Assembly (NCBI RefSeq): GCF_900188405.1
Contig: NZ_FZOF01000013.1
Span: 62,001 to 126,000, forward strand
Length of the DNA: 64,000 nucleotides
Origin: Actinacidiphila glaucinigra
GTDB taxonomy: Bacteria; Actinomycetota; Actinomycetes; Streptomycetales; Streptomycetaceae
Reading direction: 5' to 3'
Positions 8,309 to 16,851 of the stretch are shown here, piece after piece; the first letter of the stretch is position 1; every line of letters starts with the position of its first letter. A model generated the notes under the pieces. It searched no databases and had not been told where the DNA came from. It was given only the letters and a program-made list of their open reading frames with translations. The position numbers were made by a program, and so were the translations under genes.

Positions 8309-9421
8309 TCAGACCGCGGCGGGCAGCCGCACCTCGAACCGGCACCCGCCGGGGACGTTGCACACCGCTGCCCGGCCCTTGTGCGCCTCCACGATCCCCC
8401 GCACGATCGCCAGCCCCAGACCCGCTCCGGCGGGCGGCGTCCGGGCATCGGTGCCGCGCCAGCCGGTGTCGAAGACACGGGGCAGCTCCTCCACGGGAAT
8501 GCCGCCGCAGCCGTCCGTCACGGACACGACGACGCTGTTCGCTTCCCGGCGGGCGGAGACCGCGATCGTGCCGTCGGCAGGGGTCCGGTGGATCGCGTTG
8601 ACGAGCAGATTGGCGAGGACCCGGGACATCTCACGGCCGTCGACCTCGACCGGAACGGGCTCGACCCGGTCTCCGACGACCCGTACGCCGTGCTCCTCGG
8701 CGAGGGCGGCGGCGCCCGCGAGCGCGTCTCCGACGAGGTCGTAGACCGACACGCGGGTGGTGTTGAGGGCGAGGACGCCGGCCTGGATGCGGGAGAGCTC
8801 GAAGAGGTCGCCGACCATGTCGCTCATCCGTTCGACCTCAGTGCGGATGCGGGCGTGGTACACGCCGGGATCGTCGACCAGGCCGTCCTCCAGGGCCTCG
8901 GTCATGGCCTGCAGTCCGGCGAGCGGGGTGCGCAGGTCATGGGAGATCCAGGCGACCAGTTCGCGCCGGGATTCCTCCAGGGCCCTCTCCCGTTCCCTGG
9001 ACGCGGCGAGCTTCGCGCCGGTGGCGGCCAGTTCACGGCCGAGTTCCGCGAGTTCGGCGGTGGGCGCGGCAGCGGGCGGGGTGAAACTGCCGCCGTCACC
9101 GAGGGCGCGGGTGGCCTCGGCCAGGGCCCGGCTGCCTCGGACCACGCCGCGGCCGAGCGCGAGCGCCACCCCGAGTGAGACGACAGCCGCGATGGAGCAG
9201 ACCATCGTCACGACCCACAGGTCGTGGTCCGAAAGGAACATGGCCCAGGACACCAGCATGGTTCCGGCCAGCATCGCCGCGACCGTGACGACGGCCACGA
9301 CCGCCAGGGACAGTGCGACCGAGCGGTTGCGCAGCAGCCGCAGAACGCCGGTGCCGAGCAGGCCGGCAACGGCGGCGCCGATGGCGGCGTAGACCACGAT
9401 GAGGACGGTGTCATGCACCAT
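8309..9421 (-). CDS. Sensor histidine kinase
   Basis: This is a membrane-bound sensor kinase of 370 residues. About three hydrophobic helices occupy residues 1-90 with very little extracellular sequence. A linker with a short coiled stretch follows, then a HisKA block with the phospho-acceptor His161 in SHDLRTPL. The ATPase domain follows with an N box (NLLVNAI), DGCGGI and GAGLGLAIV. The minimal loop between helices suggests it senses the membrane or another membrane protein, as intramembrane-sensing kinases do. Its first codons overlap the end of the response-regulator gene by 11 bases, so the two are one operon. The target genes are unknown, though the divergent glycosyltransferase operon is an obvious candidate. 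Confidence 0.9.
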   Translation of the reverse strand: MVHDTVLIVVYAAIGAAVAGLLGTGVLRLLRNRSVALSLAVVAVVTVAAMLAGTMLVSWAMFLSDHDLWVVTMVCSIAAVVSLGVALALGRGVVRGSRALAEATRALGDGGSFTPPAAAPTAELAELGRELAATGAKLAASRERERALEESRRELVAWISHDLRTPLAGLQAMTEALEDGLVDDPGVYHARIRTEVERMSDMVGDLFELSRIQAGVLALNTTRVSVYDLVGDALAGAAALAEEHGVRVVGDRVEPVPVEVDGREMSRVLANLLVNAIHRTPADGTIAVSARREANSVVVSVTDGCGGIPVEELPRVFDTGWRGTDARTPPAGAGLGLAIVRGIVEAHKGRAAVCNVPGGCRFEVRLPAAV

Positions 9422-10130
9422 CGCGGGCTCCCTCGGTCGCGGGCGGAGCGTCGAACCGGTAGCCCACGCCCCACACGGTGCTGATCAGGCGGGGGTGCGC
9501 GGGGTCTTTCTCGATCTTCTCGCGCAGCCGCCGGACGTGGACGGTGACGGTCGACAGATCGCCGAACTCCCAGCCCCACACCCGGCGCATCAGCTCCTCC
9601 CGGCTCGTCGCCCGTCCGGGATTGCGCAGGAAGAACTCCAGCAGATCGAACTCACGGATCGTCAGGGAAAGTTCGGTGCCGTCGCGCGTGACACGGCGAG
9701 CGCCGGGGTCCAGGACGAGAGGGCCGGTACGCAGCCCGGATTCGGCCGCGGCGGCCCGGTCGGCCTGATCTCCCGTACGGCGCAGCACCGACTCCACCCT
9801 GAGCACGAGCTCACGGGGGCTGAAGGGCTTGGTGACGTAGTCGTCGGCCCCGACTTCCAGGCCGAGGATGCGGTCCTCTTCGTCGCCGCGCGCCGTCAGC
9901 ATGATCACGGGGATCGGGCCGCTGGAGCGCATCCGGCGGCAGACCTCGATGCCGTCCATGCCGGGAAGCATCAGGTCCAGGACCACCAGGTCGGGCGTCC
10001 GAACAGCGGCCAAGGCCAAGGCGGTGGGGCCGTCGGAGGCCACGTCGACGTCGAAGCCCGCCCGGTTCAGGTAGCCGACGACGACCTCGGAGACGGTGGC
10101 GTCGTCGTCCACGACGAGTACATGTTTCAC
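9411..10130 (-). CDS. OmpR-family response regulator
   Basis: This is a 239-residue two-component regulator. The receiver domain has acidic residues at 8-10 (VVDDD), the phosphorylation site Asp52 (VLDLMLPGMDG), TAR, and the lysine of TKPFSP. The C-terminal winged helix (about 135-230) has the usual RREKIEKDP-type recognition region and ends GVGYRF. It is transcribed before its partner kinase and divergently from the GT2 operon. The 114-base gap to that operon contains an AT-rich stretch around 10210-10230 that could carry the promoters. Confidence 0.92.
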   Translation of the reverse strand: MKHVLVVDDDATVSEVVVGYLNRAGFDVDVASDGPTALALAAVRTPDLVVLDLMLPGMDGIEVCRRMRSSGPIPVIMLTARGDEEDRILGLEVGADDYVTKPFSPRELVLRVESVLRRTGDQADRAAAAESGLRTGPLVLDPGARRVTRDGTELSLTIREFDLLEFFLRNPGRATSREELMRRVWGWEFGDLSTVTVHVRRLREKIEKDPAHPRLISTVWGVGYRFDAPPATEGARDGA

Positions 10131-10244
10131 GTCGTCGAGTCTGGCACCCGGCCTTCGGCCGACGGCGGGAGCCGTGGCGGACGTCAGGGATCCGTAAGGC
10201 GGTCAGATCCCTTTTGGGTATTTTGTCCCCGTAGGGTGAGTGGA

Positions 10245-10970
10245 GTGATCGAGACATCTCCCTCTCCTTCCGCTTCGGTGGACGTGGTCCTGCCCTGCCT
10301 CGACGAGGCCGAGGCCCTGCCGTGGGTCCTGGAACGCATCCCCCCGGGCTGGCGCGCGATCGTCGTCGACAACGGGTCCACCGACGGCTCGGCGGACATC
10401 GCCCGCGGCCTCGGGGCGCACGTGGTCCACGAACCCCGGCGCGGTTTCGGCGCCGCCTGTCACGCGGGCCTCACCGCCGCGACTGCCGACATCGTCTGCG
10501 TCTGCGACTGCGACGCCTCCCTCGACCCCGCGCTGCTGCCCGCCGTCACCGGACCCGTCCTCGACGGCGTGGCCGACCTCGTCCTCGGCCGGCGCAGGCC
10601 CGTCACGCGCGACGCCTGGCCCCTGCACGCCCGGCTGGCCAACCTGGAGCTCGCCCGGCTGGTCCGCCGGCGCACCGGCCTGCGCCTCCACGACCTCGGA
10701 CCCATGCGCGCAGCCCGCCGCGAGGCCCTGCTCGCCCTGGACCTGACCGACCGTCGCTCCGGCTACCCGCTGCAGATGGTGGTCCGCGCCGCCGACGCGG
10801 GATGGCGGGTGGAGGAGACGGACGTGCCGTACCGTCCGCGCACGGGCCGGTCCAAGGTCACCGGCACCTGGCGCGGTACCTGGCAGGCGGTACGGGACAT
10901 GCGTTCCGTCCTCGCCGAACCCCCCGTCGACCCGGCGCCCGCGGCGCGCGCCCGGGAGACGGGACGATGA
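10245..10970 (+). CDS. GT2 family glycosyltransferase
   Basis: This is a 241-residue cytoplasmic GT-A fold glycosyltransferase. It has the family-2 start (VVLPCLDEAEAL), VVDNGSTDGSADI, and a CDCDASL acidic motif for the nucleotide-sugar metal. It resembles the dolichyl/polyprenyl-phosphate-mannose or glucose synthase subgroup, without the extra C-terminal membrane helices. The GTG start follows AGGGTGAG, and an in-frame GTG nine bases upstream is also possible. The stop overlaps the next gene by four bases. With the downstream GT87-type membrane enzyme, it could make the lipid-linked sugar donor that enzyme uses; this is inferred from order and family. Confidence 0.85.
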   Translation: MIETSPSPSASVDVVLPCLDEAEALPWVLERIPPGWRAIVVDNGSTDGSADIARGLGAHVVHEPRRGFGAACHAGLTAATADIVCVCDCDASLDPALLPAVTGPVLDGVADLVLGRRRPVTRDAWPLHARLANLELARLVRRRTGLRLHDLGPMRAARREALLALDLTDRRSGYPLQMVVRAADAGWRVEETDVPYRPRTGRSKVTGTWRGTWQAVRDMRSVLAEPPVDPAPAARARETGR

Positions 10971-11623
10971 GCCACCGCCGCCCGGCCTCGAATCCGCCCA
11001 CGCTGCTGGTCATCGCAAAGGAACCCGTACCCGGACGGGTCAAGACACGGCTCACCCCTCCCTACACCCCCCGGGAGGCAGCCGCTCTCGCCGAGGCCGC
11101 CCTCGCCGACACGCTGCACACCGTGCTCAAGGCGCCCGCTCGGCGGCGCGTCCTCGTTCTCGAGGGGGCTGCCGGTCCCTGGTTGCCGCCCGGCTTCGAC
11201 GTCGTGCGCCAGGGCGCCGGCGGCCTGGACGAGCGCATCGCGGCCGCCTTCGACCACTGCGACCGCGGACCGGCCCTCCTGGTGGGCATGGACACCCCGC
11301 AACTGACCGTGGAACTCCTCGCGGGGGTCGGACGCGACGGCCACGACGCCTGGTTCGGTCCGGCCGAGGACGGAGGCTTCTGGGCGCTGGGGCTCGCCGA
11401 TCCGGGACGCGCCGCAGCGCTCGTACGCGGCGTGCCGATGTCCACCGACCGCACCGGCGCGACGCAGCGGCACCGGCTCGTCGCGGCGGGGCTCAGCGTG
11501 AGCGACCTGCCGGTGCTGCGCGATGTGGACACAGCCGCCGACGCCACCGCTGTCGCCGCCTGCTGCCCGCCCGGCTCGCGCTTCGCCGCCGCGCTGAACT
11601 CGCTCGCGCGGGCGGGCCGGTGA
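10967..11623 (+). CDS. DUF2064 / TIGR04282-type glycosyltransferase-like protein
   Basis: This 218-residue protein belongs to the nucleotidyl/glycosyltransferase-like DUF2064 family. It has the N-terminal block IAKEPVPGRVKTRLTPP, the central GMDTPQL, and EDGGFWALGL, all characteristic of the family. The exact reaction is not established for these proteins, and the fold is GT-A-like. It overlaps the gene before it (ATGA) and the gene after it (GTGA), so it is a firm member of the glycan operon. Confidence 0.88.
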   Translation: MSHRRPASNPPTLLVIAKEPVPGRVKTRLTPPYTPREAAALAEAALADTLHTVLKAPARRRVLVLEGAAGPWLPPGFDVVRQGAGGLDERIAAAFDHCDRGPALLVGMDTPQLTVELLAGVGRDGHDAWFGPAEDGGFWALGLADPGRAAALVRGVPMSTDRTGATQRHRLVAAGLSVSDLPVLRDVDTAADATAVAACCPPGSRFAAALNSLARAGR

Positions 11624-12456
11624 ACGGCACGGCAGGCGGCCCTGATCCCGCCCTCTCCGAGCGGACGGCACGGACCGCGGACCGGTGGAACACCCGGACG
11701 ACGACCCGGCCTGCCCGGCTCCCTGCGCAGCCGGGCGAACCGTGGACGGACGACCCCTACGCCGACGCCCTGCGCACCGGTCGCGGTCCGCTCTTTCTGC
11801 GCCGCCTGTCACCCCCGGGCCGACCGGACGGCATCGCGGGGGAAGGGGAACTGCTGCCGCTGGACGTCGAGCGCTGGTGTGCCGCCCCAGACGTCGCCGA
11901 CACCACCGTACTGAACCGCTGCACCGGCCCCGTGCTCGACGTGGGTTGTGGACCGGGACGTCTGGTCGCAGCCCTCGCCGCCCGGGGCGTGCGGGCGCTC
12001 GGAGTGGACCTCAGCCCGGCCGCGGTGGCCCGGACCAGACGACGCGGGGGCACTGCCGTGCGCCGGTCCGTCTTCGACCGCCTGCCGGGGGAGGGCCGCT
12101 GGGGCACCGTCCTGCTGATGGACGGCAACGTCGGCATCGGTGGCGACCCGTTCGCCCTCCTCACCCGCCTACGCACCCTGGTCGCGCCCGGCGGGCGCCT
12201 CTTGGCCGAGCCCGCACCGCACGACGCGGACGAGCGCTTGACCGTCCGGGTCGAGGACGTCCACGGCCGGCACGGCCGCCCCTTCCCCTGGGCCCGCCTC
12301 GACGCCACCGCCCTGCTGCGCACCGCCGCGGCCACGGGGTGGATCCCCACCGGCCGGTGGACCGACGCGGGCCGCCAGTTCGTGGAACTGCAGCGTCCTC
12401 GGCCCCGGCACCACGATGAGCACCCGACGGCCACCGGAAGGCCCGGACACTCATGA
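11620..12456 (+). CDS. Class I SAM-dependent methyltransferase
   Basis: This is a 278-residue methyltransferase with motif I VLDVGCGPGRLV, an acidic residue after the second strand (GVDLSPAAV), and LLMDGNVGIGG at the motif corresponding to the catalytic strand. The first 50 residues are polar and probably disordered. The GTG start is embedded in the upstream stop (GTGA), and the stop overlaps the next ATG. A glycan or glycolipid product of the operon is a plausible substrate, but the sequence does not show it. Confidence 0.85.
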   Translation: MNGTAGGPDPALSERTARTADRWNTRTTTRPARLPAQPGEPWTDDPYADALRTGRGPLFLRRLSPPGRPDGIAGEGELLPLDVERWCAAPDVADTTVLNRCTGPVLDVGCGPGRLVAALAARGVRALGVDLSPAAVARTRRRGGTAVRRSVFDRLPGEGRWGTVLLMDGNVGIGGDPFALLTRLRTLVAPGGRLLAEPAPHDADERLTVRVEDVHGRHGRPFPWARLDATALLRTAAATGWIPTGRWTDAGRQFVELQRPRPRHHDEHPTATGRPGHS

Positions 12457-13907
12457 GCGACACTGCTCCCGCACAGCATCAGTCGCCGCAACCGCTGTCC
12501 GGTCGACCCGCGGTATCCGTGAACGGCACGCCGGCCCGTATCCGCACCATCGCCGTCGTGGTCCTGCTCGCCGCACTGACCGCTGTCGTCATCGGCACCC
12601 TCCGCACCGGCGACAGCCGGAGCGACCCCGGGCAGCTCGCGGTCGGATACTCGCTCGCCTGGACGCTGTTCGCGGCCTCGGCATGGGCCGTTCGCAAGGT
12701 CCCGGCACGCGCCGCGACCGGGCTGGTCATCGCCGGCGCGGCCGCCGTGGCGCTGGCCGGGCTCGCCGCACCGCCACGCACCAGCACCGACATGTACCGC
12801 TACGCCTGGGACGGCCGCGTACAGGCCGCCGGGATCTCTCCATACGCCTATCCGCCCGCCGCACCCGAACCGGCCAAGCTGCGGGACGACTGGCTCTTCC
12901 CCGCCGGTGGTTCCTGCCAGGGCTGGGGGCTGACCTCGACGGACAGCGGTCTGTGCACCCGTATCAACCGACCCACCGTGCCCACCATCTACCCGCCCGT
13001 CGCCGAAGCCTGGTTCGTCACCGTCCATGTCCTCTCTCCACCCGGCAGCCGCCACAAGCCGCTCCAAGCAGGCGGTGCCGTACTGGCGTTCGGCACCACC
13101 GCCACCCTCCTCGCGGTGCTGCGCCGACGAGGTGATCCCCGCCAGGCCCCGGCCCGCACCGCACTGTGGGCGTGGTGCCCGGCCGTCCCCCTCGAGGCGG
13201 TCAACAACGCCCACATCGACACCCTCGGTGTCCTGCTCACCGTGCTCGCCCTGGGCACCGCCACAGCGGGCGCCCGTCGTGGAGGGCTGCTCGGCGCGGC
13301 CGTGGCCGTCAAACTGCTGCCCCTGCTGACGGTGCCCGGCGCGCTGTCCGGCGAGCGCGGTCCTGCCTGCGTCCTGTGCACGCTGACGGCGACGGCCGCC
13401 GTCGTCGTGCTCAGCTACCTGCCGTACGTCGCCGCGTCGGGCACGGGCGTCCTGGGCTACCTGCCCGGCTACCTGCAGGAGGAGGGCTACGAACCCGGCG
13501 ATGTGCACCGGTTCGCCCTGCTGCGTCTGCTGCTCCCGGACAGCACCGCAGGAGTGGTCGTGCTCGTGCTGCTCGCACTGCTGGCCCTGTACGTATGGTG
13601 GCGCGGCGACCCGGCCCGCCCCTGGCGCGGCGCCCTGCTGCTGACCGGTACGGCGCTGCTGCTCGTCTCACCCAACTACCCCTGGTACTCGCTGCTCGTC
13701 GTCGGCCTCGTCGCGCTCGACGGTCGCTGGGAGTGGCTGGCCGTCACCGTCGCCGGCAGCGTCCTCTATCTCGGGGGCGGTCTGCTGCCCGGCATCCCCC
13801 TCCAGGCGTGCGCGTACGGCACGGCCGCCGTGTGCGTCGTGGTCGGGGCGTGGCTGCGCGCTGCCCCGGCACGACAACTTCTGAGCAGGCGTCGATCGCG
13901 CATCTGA
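12453..13907 (+). CDS. Polyprenol-phosphate-mannose-dependent (GT87/MptB-like) membrane mannosyltransferase
   Basis: This is an integral membrane protein of 484 residues with roughly ten or more hydrophobic segments. The loop after the second or third helix contains TDMYRYAWDGRVQAAG, a block typical of actinobacterial GT-C mannosyltransferases that use a lipid-linked sugar. YPP followed by EAW, and the later VNNAHIDTLGV and AVKLLPLL, also fit GT87/MptB-type enzymes. It should add a sugar outside the membrane to a lipid or protein acceptor. It is the last of four overlapping genes (ATGA with the methyltransferase). A 144-base gap with no clear terminator separates it from the molybdoprotein gene. 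Confidence 0.82.
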   Translation: MSDTAPAQHQSPQPLSGRPAVSVNGTPARIRTIAVVVLLAALTAVVIGTLRTGDSRSDPGQLAVGYSLAWTLFAASAWAVRKVPARAATGLVIAGAAAVALAGLAAPPRTSTDMYRYAWDGRVQAAGISPYAYPPAAPEPAKLRDDWLFPAGGSCQGWGLTSTDSGLCTRINRPTVPTIYPPVAEAWFVTVHVLSPPGSRHKPLQAGGAVLAFGTTATLLAVLRRRGDPRQAPARTALWAWCPAVPLEAVNNAHIDTLGVLLTVLALGTATAGARRGGLLGAAVAVKLLPLLTVPGALSGERGPACVLCTLTATAAVVVLSYLPYVAASGTGVLGYLPGYLQEEGYEPGDVHRFALLRLLLPDSTAGVVVLVLLALLALYVWWRGDPARPWRGALLLTGTALLLVSPNYPWYSLLVVGLVALDGRWEWLAVTVAGSVLYLGGGLLPGIPLQACAYGTAAVCVVVGAWLRAAPARQLLSRRRSRI

Positions 13908-14051
13908 CGTACCTGCAATCCAAGTTGCGCCGTCGGAATGAGCGCGAGCGTGCTTCTTCGATTGCTTCTCGGCCAGGCCCTCCCCCGGCCGTCGACACGG
14001 GGTCTTCACTCGTTTGGGTGGTACACCAATCTGGGGCCGCCCCGGCGGCGA

Positions 14052-15641
14052 ATGCCTCACGTGAAGAAGTTCAGCAAGGAGCGACTGACACGCGGTGGAC
14101 TCGGCGCGGTGTCCGGCCTGTTGGCGGCGTTCGCCGCCCTCGGGGTGGCGGAGGTCGTCGCCGGGGTGGTGCGGCCGCAGGCCGGGCCGGTGCTCGCGGT
14201 GGGCGGGGCGGCGATCGACCGTACCCCCGCCGCCGTGAAGGACTGGGCGATCCGGTCGTTCGGCAGCGACGACAAGCTGATGCTGCAGCTGGGCATCCTC
14301 CTCGTCCTGGGCGCCCTGGCCGTCGCGTTGGGACTGCTGGGCCTTCGGCACCGGCCGGCGGGAGCGATCGGCGTTCTCCTGTTCGGTGTCGTCGGTGCGG
14401 TGGCGGCACTGACCCGGCCGGACACCGGCGGTGTACCGGATGTGCTGCCGTCCTTGGCGGGAGCGGCAGCCGGGGGCTCGCTGCTGTACGTCCTCACCGG
14501 GCGCCTGACCCTCGCGTCCGGCCCTGCGCCGGATACCGCTGGGGCTCCCGGGTGGGACCGGCGTGGTTTCCTGACGGCCGCGGCTGCCGCTGCCGCCGCT
14601 TCCACCGCCGCCGGAGCGCTCGGGCGGGGTCTGGCCGCGTCCAATGGCAAGGAGGCGGCGGCATCCCGTGCGGCCGTCGTGCTGCCCGCGCCCGCGTCGC
14701 CCGCGACCCCGGTGCCACGCGGGGCGGCACTGCGCATCCCCGGCGTCAGCCCGTTCGTCACGTCCAACCAGGACTTCTACCGGGTGGACACCGCACTGGT
14801 GGTGCCGAAGGTGGACGCCGACCGGTGGCGGTTGCGTCTCCACGGGAAGGGCGTCGCCGCGCCGCTCGACCTGACCTTCCGGGACCTGTTGCGACGGGAG
14901 CTGATCGAACGGGACATCACGCTGACCTGCGTCTCCAACGAGGTCGGCGGGCCGTACGTCGGCAATGCCCGGTGGATCGGGGCGCCTCTGGACGACCTGC
15001 TGCGTGAGGCGGGTGTGCGACCCCCGTCCCAGGGCGGTCCGGCGGATCAACTGGTGTCCCGGTCGGTGGACGGGATGACCATCGGGACTCCGGTCGAGGA
15101 CGTGATGGACGGCCGCGACGCGATGCTCGCGGTCGGCATGAACGGTGAACCGCTGCCGCTCGAGCACGGCTTCCCGGTCCGCATGGTCGTTCCCGGCCTG
15201 TACGGATACGTCTCGGCGTGCAAATGGATCCAGGACATCGAACTGACCACCTTCGACGCCTACGACCCGTACTGGGTGAGACGGAACTGGGCACGCGAGG
15301 CCCCCGTCAAGACCCAGGCCCGCATCGACACGCCCAAGCCGTTCGCCCGCCCGAAGGCCGGGACGGTGACCGTCGCGGGTGTCGCCTGGGCTCAGCACCG
15401 GGGCATCGACCGCGTCGAGATACAGGTCGACGACGGACCGTGGCAGGACGCCGACCTCGCCGCCCAGGCAGGTCCCGACACATGGCGCTTGTGGTCCTGG
15501 TCCTGGAAGGCAATCCCGGGATCCCACACTCTCACCGTCCGTGCCACTGACGGCGCCGGCCGGGTCCAGACCGCCGATCGTGCCCGCACCGTCCCCGACG
15601 GGGCCGGCGGCCGGCATTCGGTGGTGATCACCGTGGACTGA
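14052..15641 (+). CDS. Sec/Tat dual-targeted sulfite oxidase-like molybdoprotein
   Basis: This 529-residue protein starts with four hydrophobic helices (about 18-38, 76-98, 103-121, 131-150). Arg170-Arg171 (WDRRGFL) and an Ala-rich fifth helix come next. The large external part combines the molybdopterin-binding domain, with Cys293 (LTCVSNEVGG) as the likely Mo ligand, and a C-terminal Mo-cofactor dimerisation domain. A molybdoprotein of S. coelicolor with five helices and an internal Tat signal is known to use Sec and Tat together, and this protein has that architecture. Unlike the copies at 3390 and 5577 it lacks the histidine-rich haem helices and has the dimerisation domain. The start has no clear ribosome-binding site, and a GTG nine bases downstream is an alternative. 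The fasciclin gene follows after 109 bases. Confidence 0.85.
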   Translation: MPHVKKFSKERLTRGGLGAVSGLLAAFAALGVAEVVAGVVRPQAGPVLAVGGAAIDRTPAAVKDWAIRSFGSDDKLMLQLGILLVLGALAVALGLLGLRHRPAGAIGVLLFGVVGAVAALTRPDTGGVPDVLPSLAGAAAGGSLLYVLTGRLTLASGPAPDTAGAPGWDRRGFLTAAAAAAAASTAAGALGRGLAASNGKEAAASRAAVVLPAPASPATPVPRGAALRIPGVSPFVTSNQDFYRVDTALVVPKVDADRWRLRLHGKGVAAPLDLTFRDLLRRELIERDITLTCVSNEVGGPYVGNARWIGAPLDDLLREAGVRPPSQGGPADQLVSRSVDGMTIGTPVEDVMDGRDAMLAVGMNGEPLPLEHGFPVRMVVPGLYGYVSACKWIQDIELTTFDAYDPYWVRRNWAREAPVKTQARIDTPKPFARPKAGTVTVAGVAWAQHRGIDRVEIQVDDGPWQDADLAAQAGPDTWRLWSWSWKAIPGSHTLTVRATDGAGRVQTADRARTVPDGAGGRHSVVITVD

Positions 15642-15703
15642 CCAAGTGGCCGTTGACGCCCGCCCCGCAACCCGTCGGCCGGTCGGGCCGGCACTCCCCA
15701 GAA

Positions 15704-15738
15704 GCAGCAAGCAGCAAGCAGCAAGCAGCAAGCAGCCA
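15704..15738 (+). repeat. Heptanucleotide tandem repeat GCAGCAA (4 perfect copies + 1 variant)
   Basis: GCAGCAA is repeated four times without change (15704-15731), followed by GCAGCCA (15732-15738). The array ends just before the AAGGAG ribosome-binding site of the fasciclin lipoprotein. A seven-base unit in a leader could change copy number by slippage and alter spacing or mRNA structure. No such variation can be shown from one sequence. Confidence 0.95.
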
Positions 15739-15750
15739 AGGAGAAACCTG

Positions 15751-16410
15751 ATGAACACCCTGCGCCTTCGTCGTGCCGCCATCGCGGCGACCGCTGCCGC
15801 CGTACTGCCGTTCGCACTGACCGCCTGCGGCGACGACGGCAAGGACAACGCCTCCGACACCTCCTCCAGCACTGCCCCGTCCAACGCGGCCGAGGACGGC
15901 TCCGCGAGTGACGACCCTGGTGACTCGATGGCCATGGACAAGCCCTTCGGCACCGCGTGTTCCGCGGTGCCCCAGGACGGCGCCGGCAGCTTCGGCGGAA
16001 TGGCCAAGGACCCCGTGGCGACGGCCGCGTCCAACAACCCGGCCCTGTCCACGCTGGTGGCGGCCGTGAAGAAGGCCGGTCTGGTGGACACCCTGAACAA
16101 CGCCCAGGGCATCACCGTCTTCGCGCCCACCAACGATGCCTTCGCGAAGATCCCCAAGGCCGACCTCGACAAGGTCCTCAACGACAAGGCCACCCTCACC
16201 AAGATCCTGACCTACCACGTCGTCGGACAGAAGATCGCGCCCGCTCAACTGGCGAACGGCTCTTTCGCGACCCTGGAGAAGGGCAAGGTGACCACCTCCG
16301 GCACCGGTGAGGACTACGTCGTCAACGACACCTCGCGTGTGGTGTGCGGCAACGTCTCCACCGCCAACGCCACCGTCTACATCGTCGACACGGTCCTGAT
16401 GCCGAAGTAA
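15751..16410 (+). CDS. Fasciclin (FAS1) domain lipoprotein
   Basis: This is a 219-residue secreted lipoprotein. The signal peptide ends in the lipobox LTAC (Cys around residue 27), followed by a Ser/Asp-rich linker. A single FAS1 domain has TVFAPTNDAFAKI (H1), LTYHVV and the closing VYIVDTVLM (H2 strand). FAS1 domains mediate adhesion or protein-protein contacts outside the cell. The start has a strong AAGGAG site. It follows the Sec/Tat molybdoprotein in the same direction, so the two may act together outside the membrane; this is inferred. The heptamer array lies in its leader. Confidence 0.93.
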   Translation: MNTLRLRRAAIAATAAAVLPFALTACGDDGKDNASDTSSSTAPSNAAEDGSASDDPGDSMAMDKPFGTACSAVPQDGAGSFGGMAKDPVATAASNNPALSTLVAAVKKAGLVDTLNNAQGITVFAPTNDAFAKIPKADLDKVLNDKATLTKILTYHVVGQKIAPAQLANGSFATLEKGKVTTSGTGEDYVVNDTSRVVCGNVSTANATVYIVDTVLMPK

Positions 16411-16419
16411 CGGGCGGCC

Positions 16420-16445
16420 GGGCCGGTCATGACGTCGGCCGGCCC
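16420..16445 (+). terminator. Candidate terminator after fasciclin gene
   Basis: GGGCCGG and CCGGCCC form a 7-bp stem ten bases after the fasciclin stop. There is no T-run, as is usual in high-GC actinobacteria, so this is only a candidate. Confidence 0.5.
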
Positions 16446-16534
16446 GGAAGGACACAGAAGACCGGGCCCGGGGAAGGACGACGGCTGTGTGCGTCCAGGG
16501 GCCCGCACACACCTTCCCCGGCGCCCGTTCCGCC

Positions 16535-16790
16535 TCTTTCGACGGCAAGGACGACCTGGTCCGGCGCCTGCATCGAGGCGGCGGACCAGGAGATCAGGGA
16601 CCGGATCACCGCCGCCGAGGCGGGAATCGGCTCGCCTTCCGACTTCCTCGCCGCCGTCGCGTACGGCATCGGCGAGGAGGTCTGCGGTTCCGGGTTCCGG
16701 GGCGGTCCGTTCATCAACGCCACGGCCGAGTACCCGGACCGCGAGAGCCCGGTCCACCAGGCGGTGCCGCGGCACCGCCTGATTCCGGCA
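16535..16790 (+). pseudogene. TetR-family regulator remnant (frameshifted, no HTH)
   Basis: Two frames joined by a one-base shift near 16560 give a recognisable piece of a TetR regulator. The first is SFDGKDDLV, like the end of the TetR HTH region. The next frame gives CIEAADQEIRDRI, then VAYGIGEEVCGSGFRGGPF and INATAEYPDRESPVHQAV. This is typical of the ligand-binding part of a common Streptomyces TetR subgroup, where the block usually reads RGCPFxNAAAEYPDxxxPV. The DNA-binding part and the C-terminus are missing. I interpret it as a decayed gene. It is convergent with the hydrolase at 16852, whose upstream region still has a TetR-like palindrome. Confidence 0.75.
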
Positions 16791-16800
16791 CCACGCGAGG

Positions 16801-16841
16801 CGTCCCGGCCTCCTCCCACGGGTGGGGAAGAGGCCGGGACG
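16801..16841 (-). terminator. Terminator hairpin downstream of alpha/beta hydrolase
   Basis: CGTCCCGGCCTC and GAGGCCGGGACG form a perfect 12-bp stem. The inner part is complementary as well (CCCAC against GTGGG). It lies directly after the stop of the minus-strand hydrolase. Confidence 0.75.
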
Positions 16842-16851
16842 CCGGGGTGGA

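Noticed and set aside
15704..15738. Possible CRISPR-like array
   Set aside because: The units are seven bases with no spacers. It is a simple tandem repeat.
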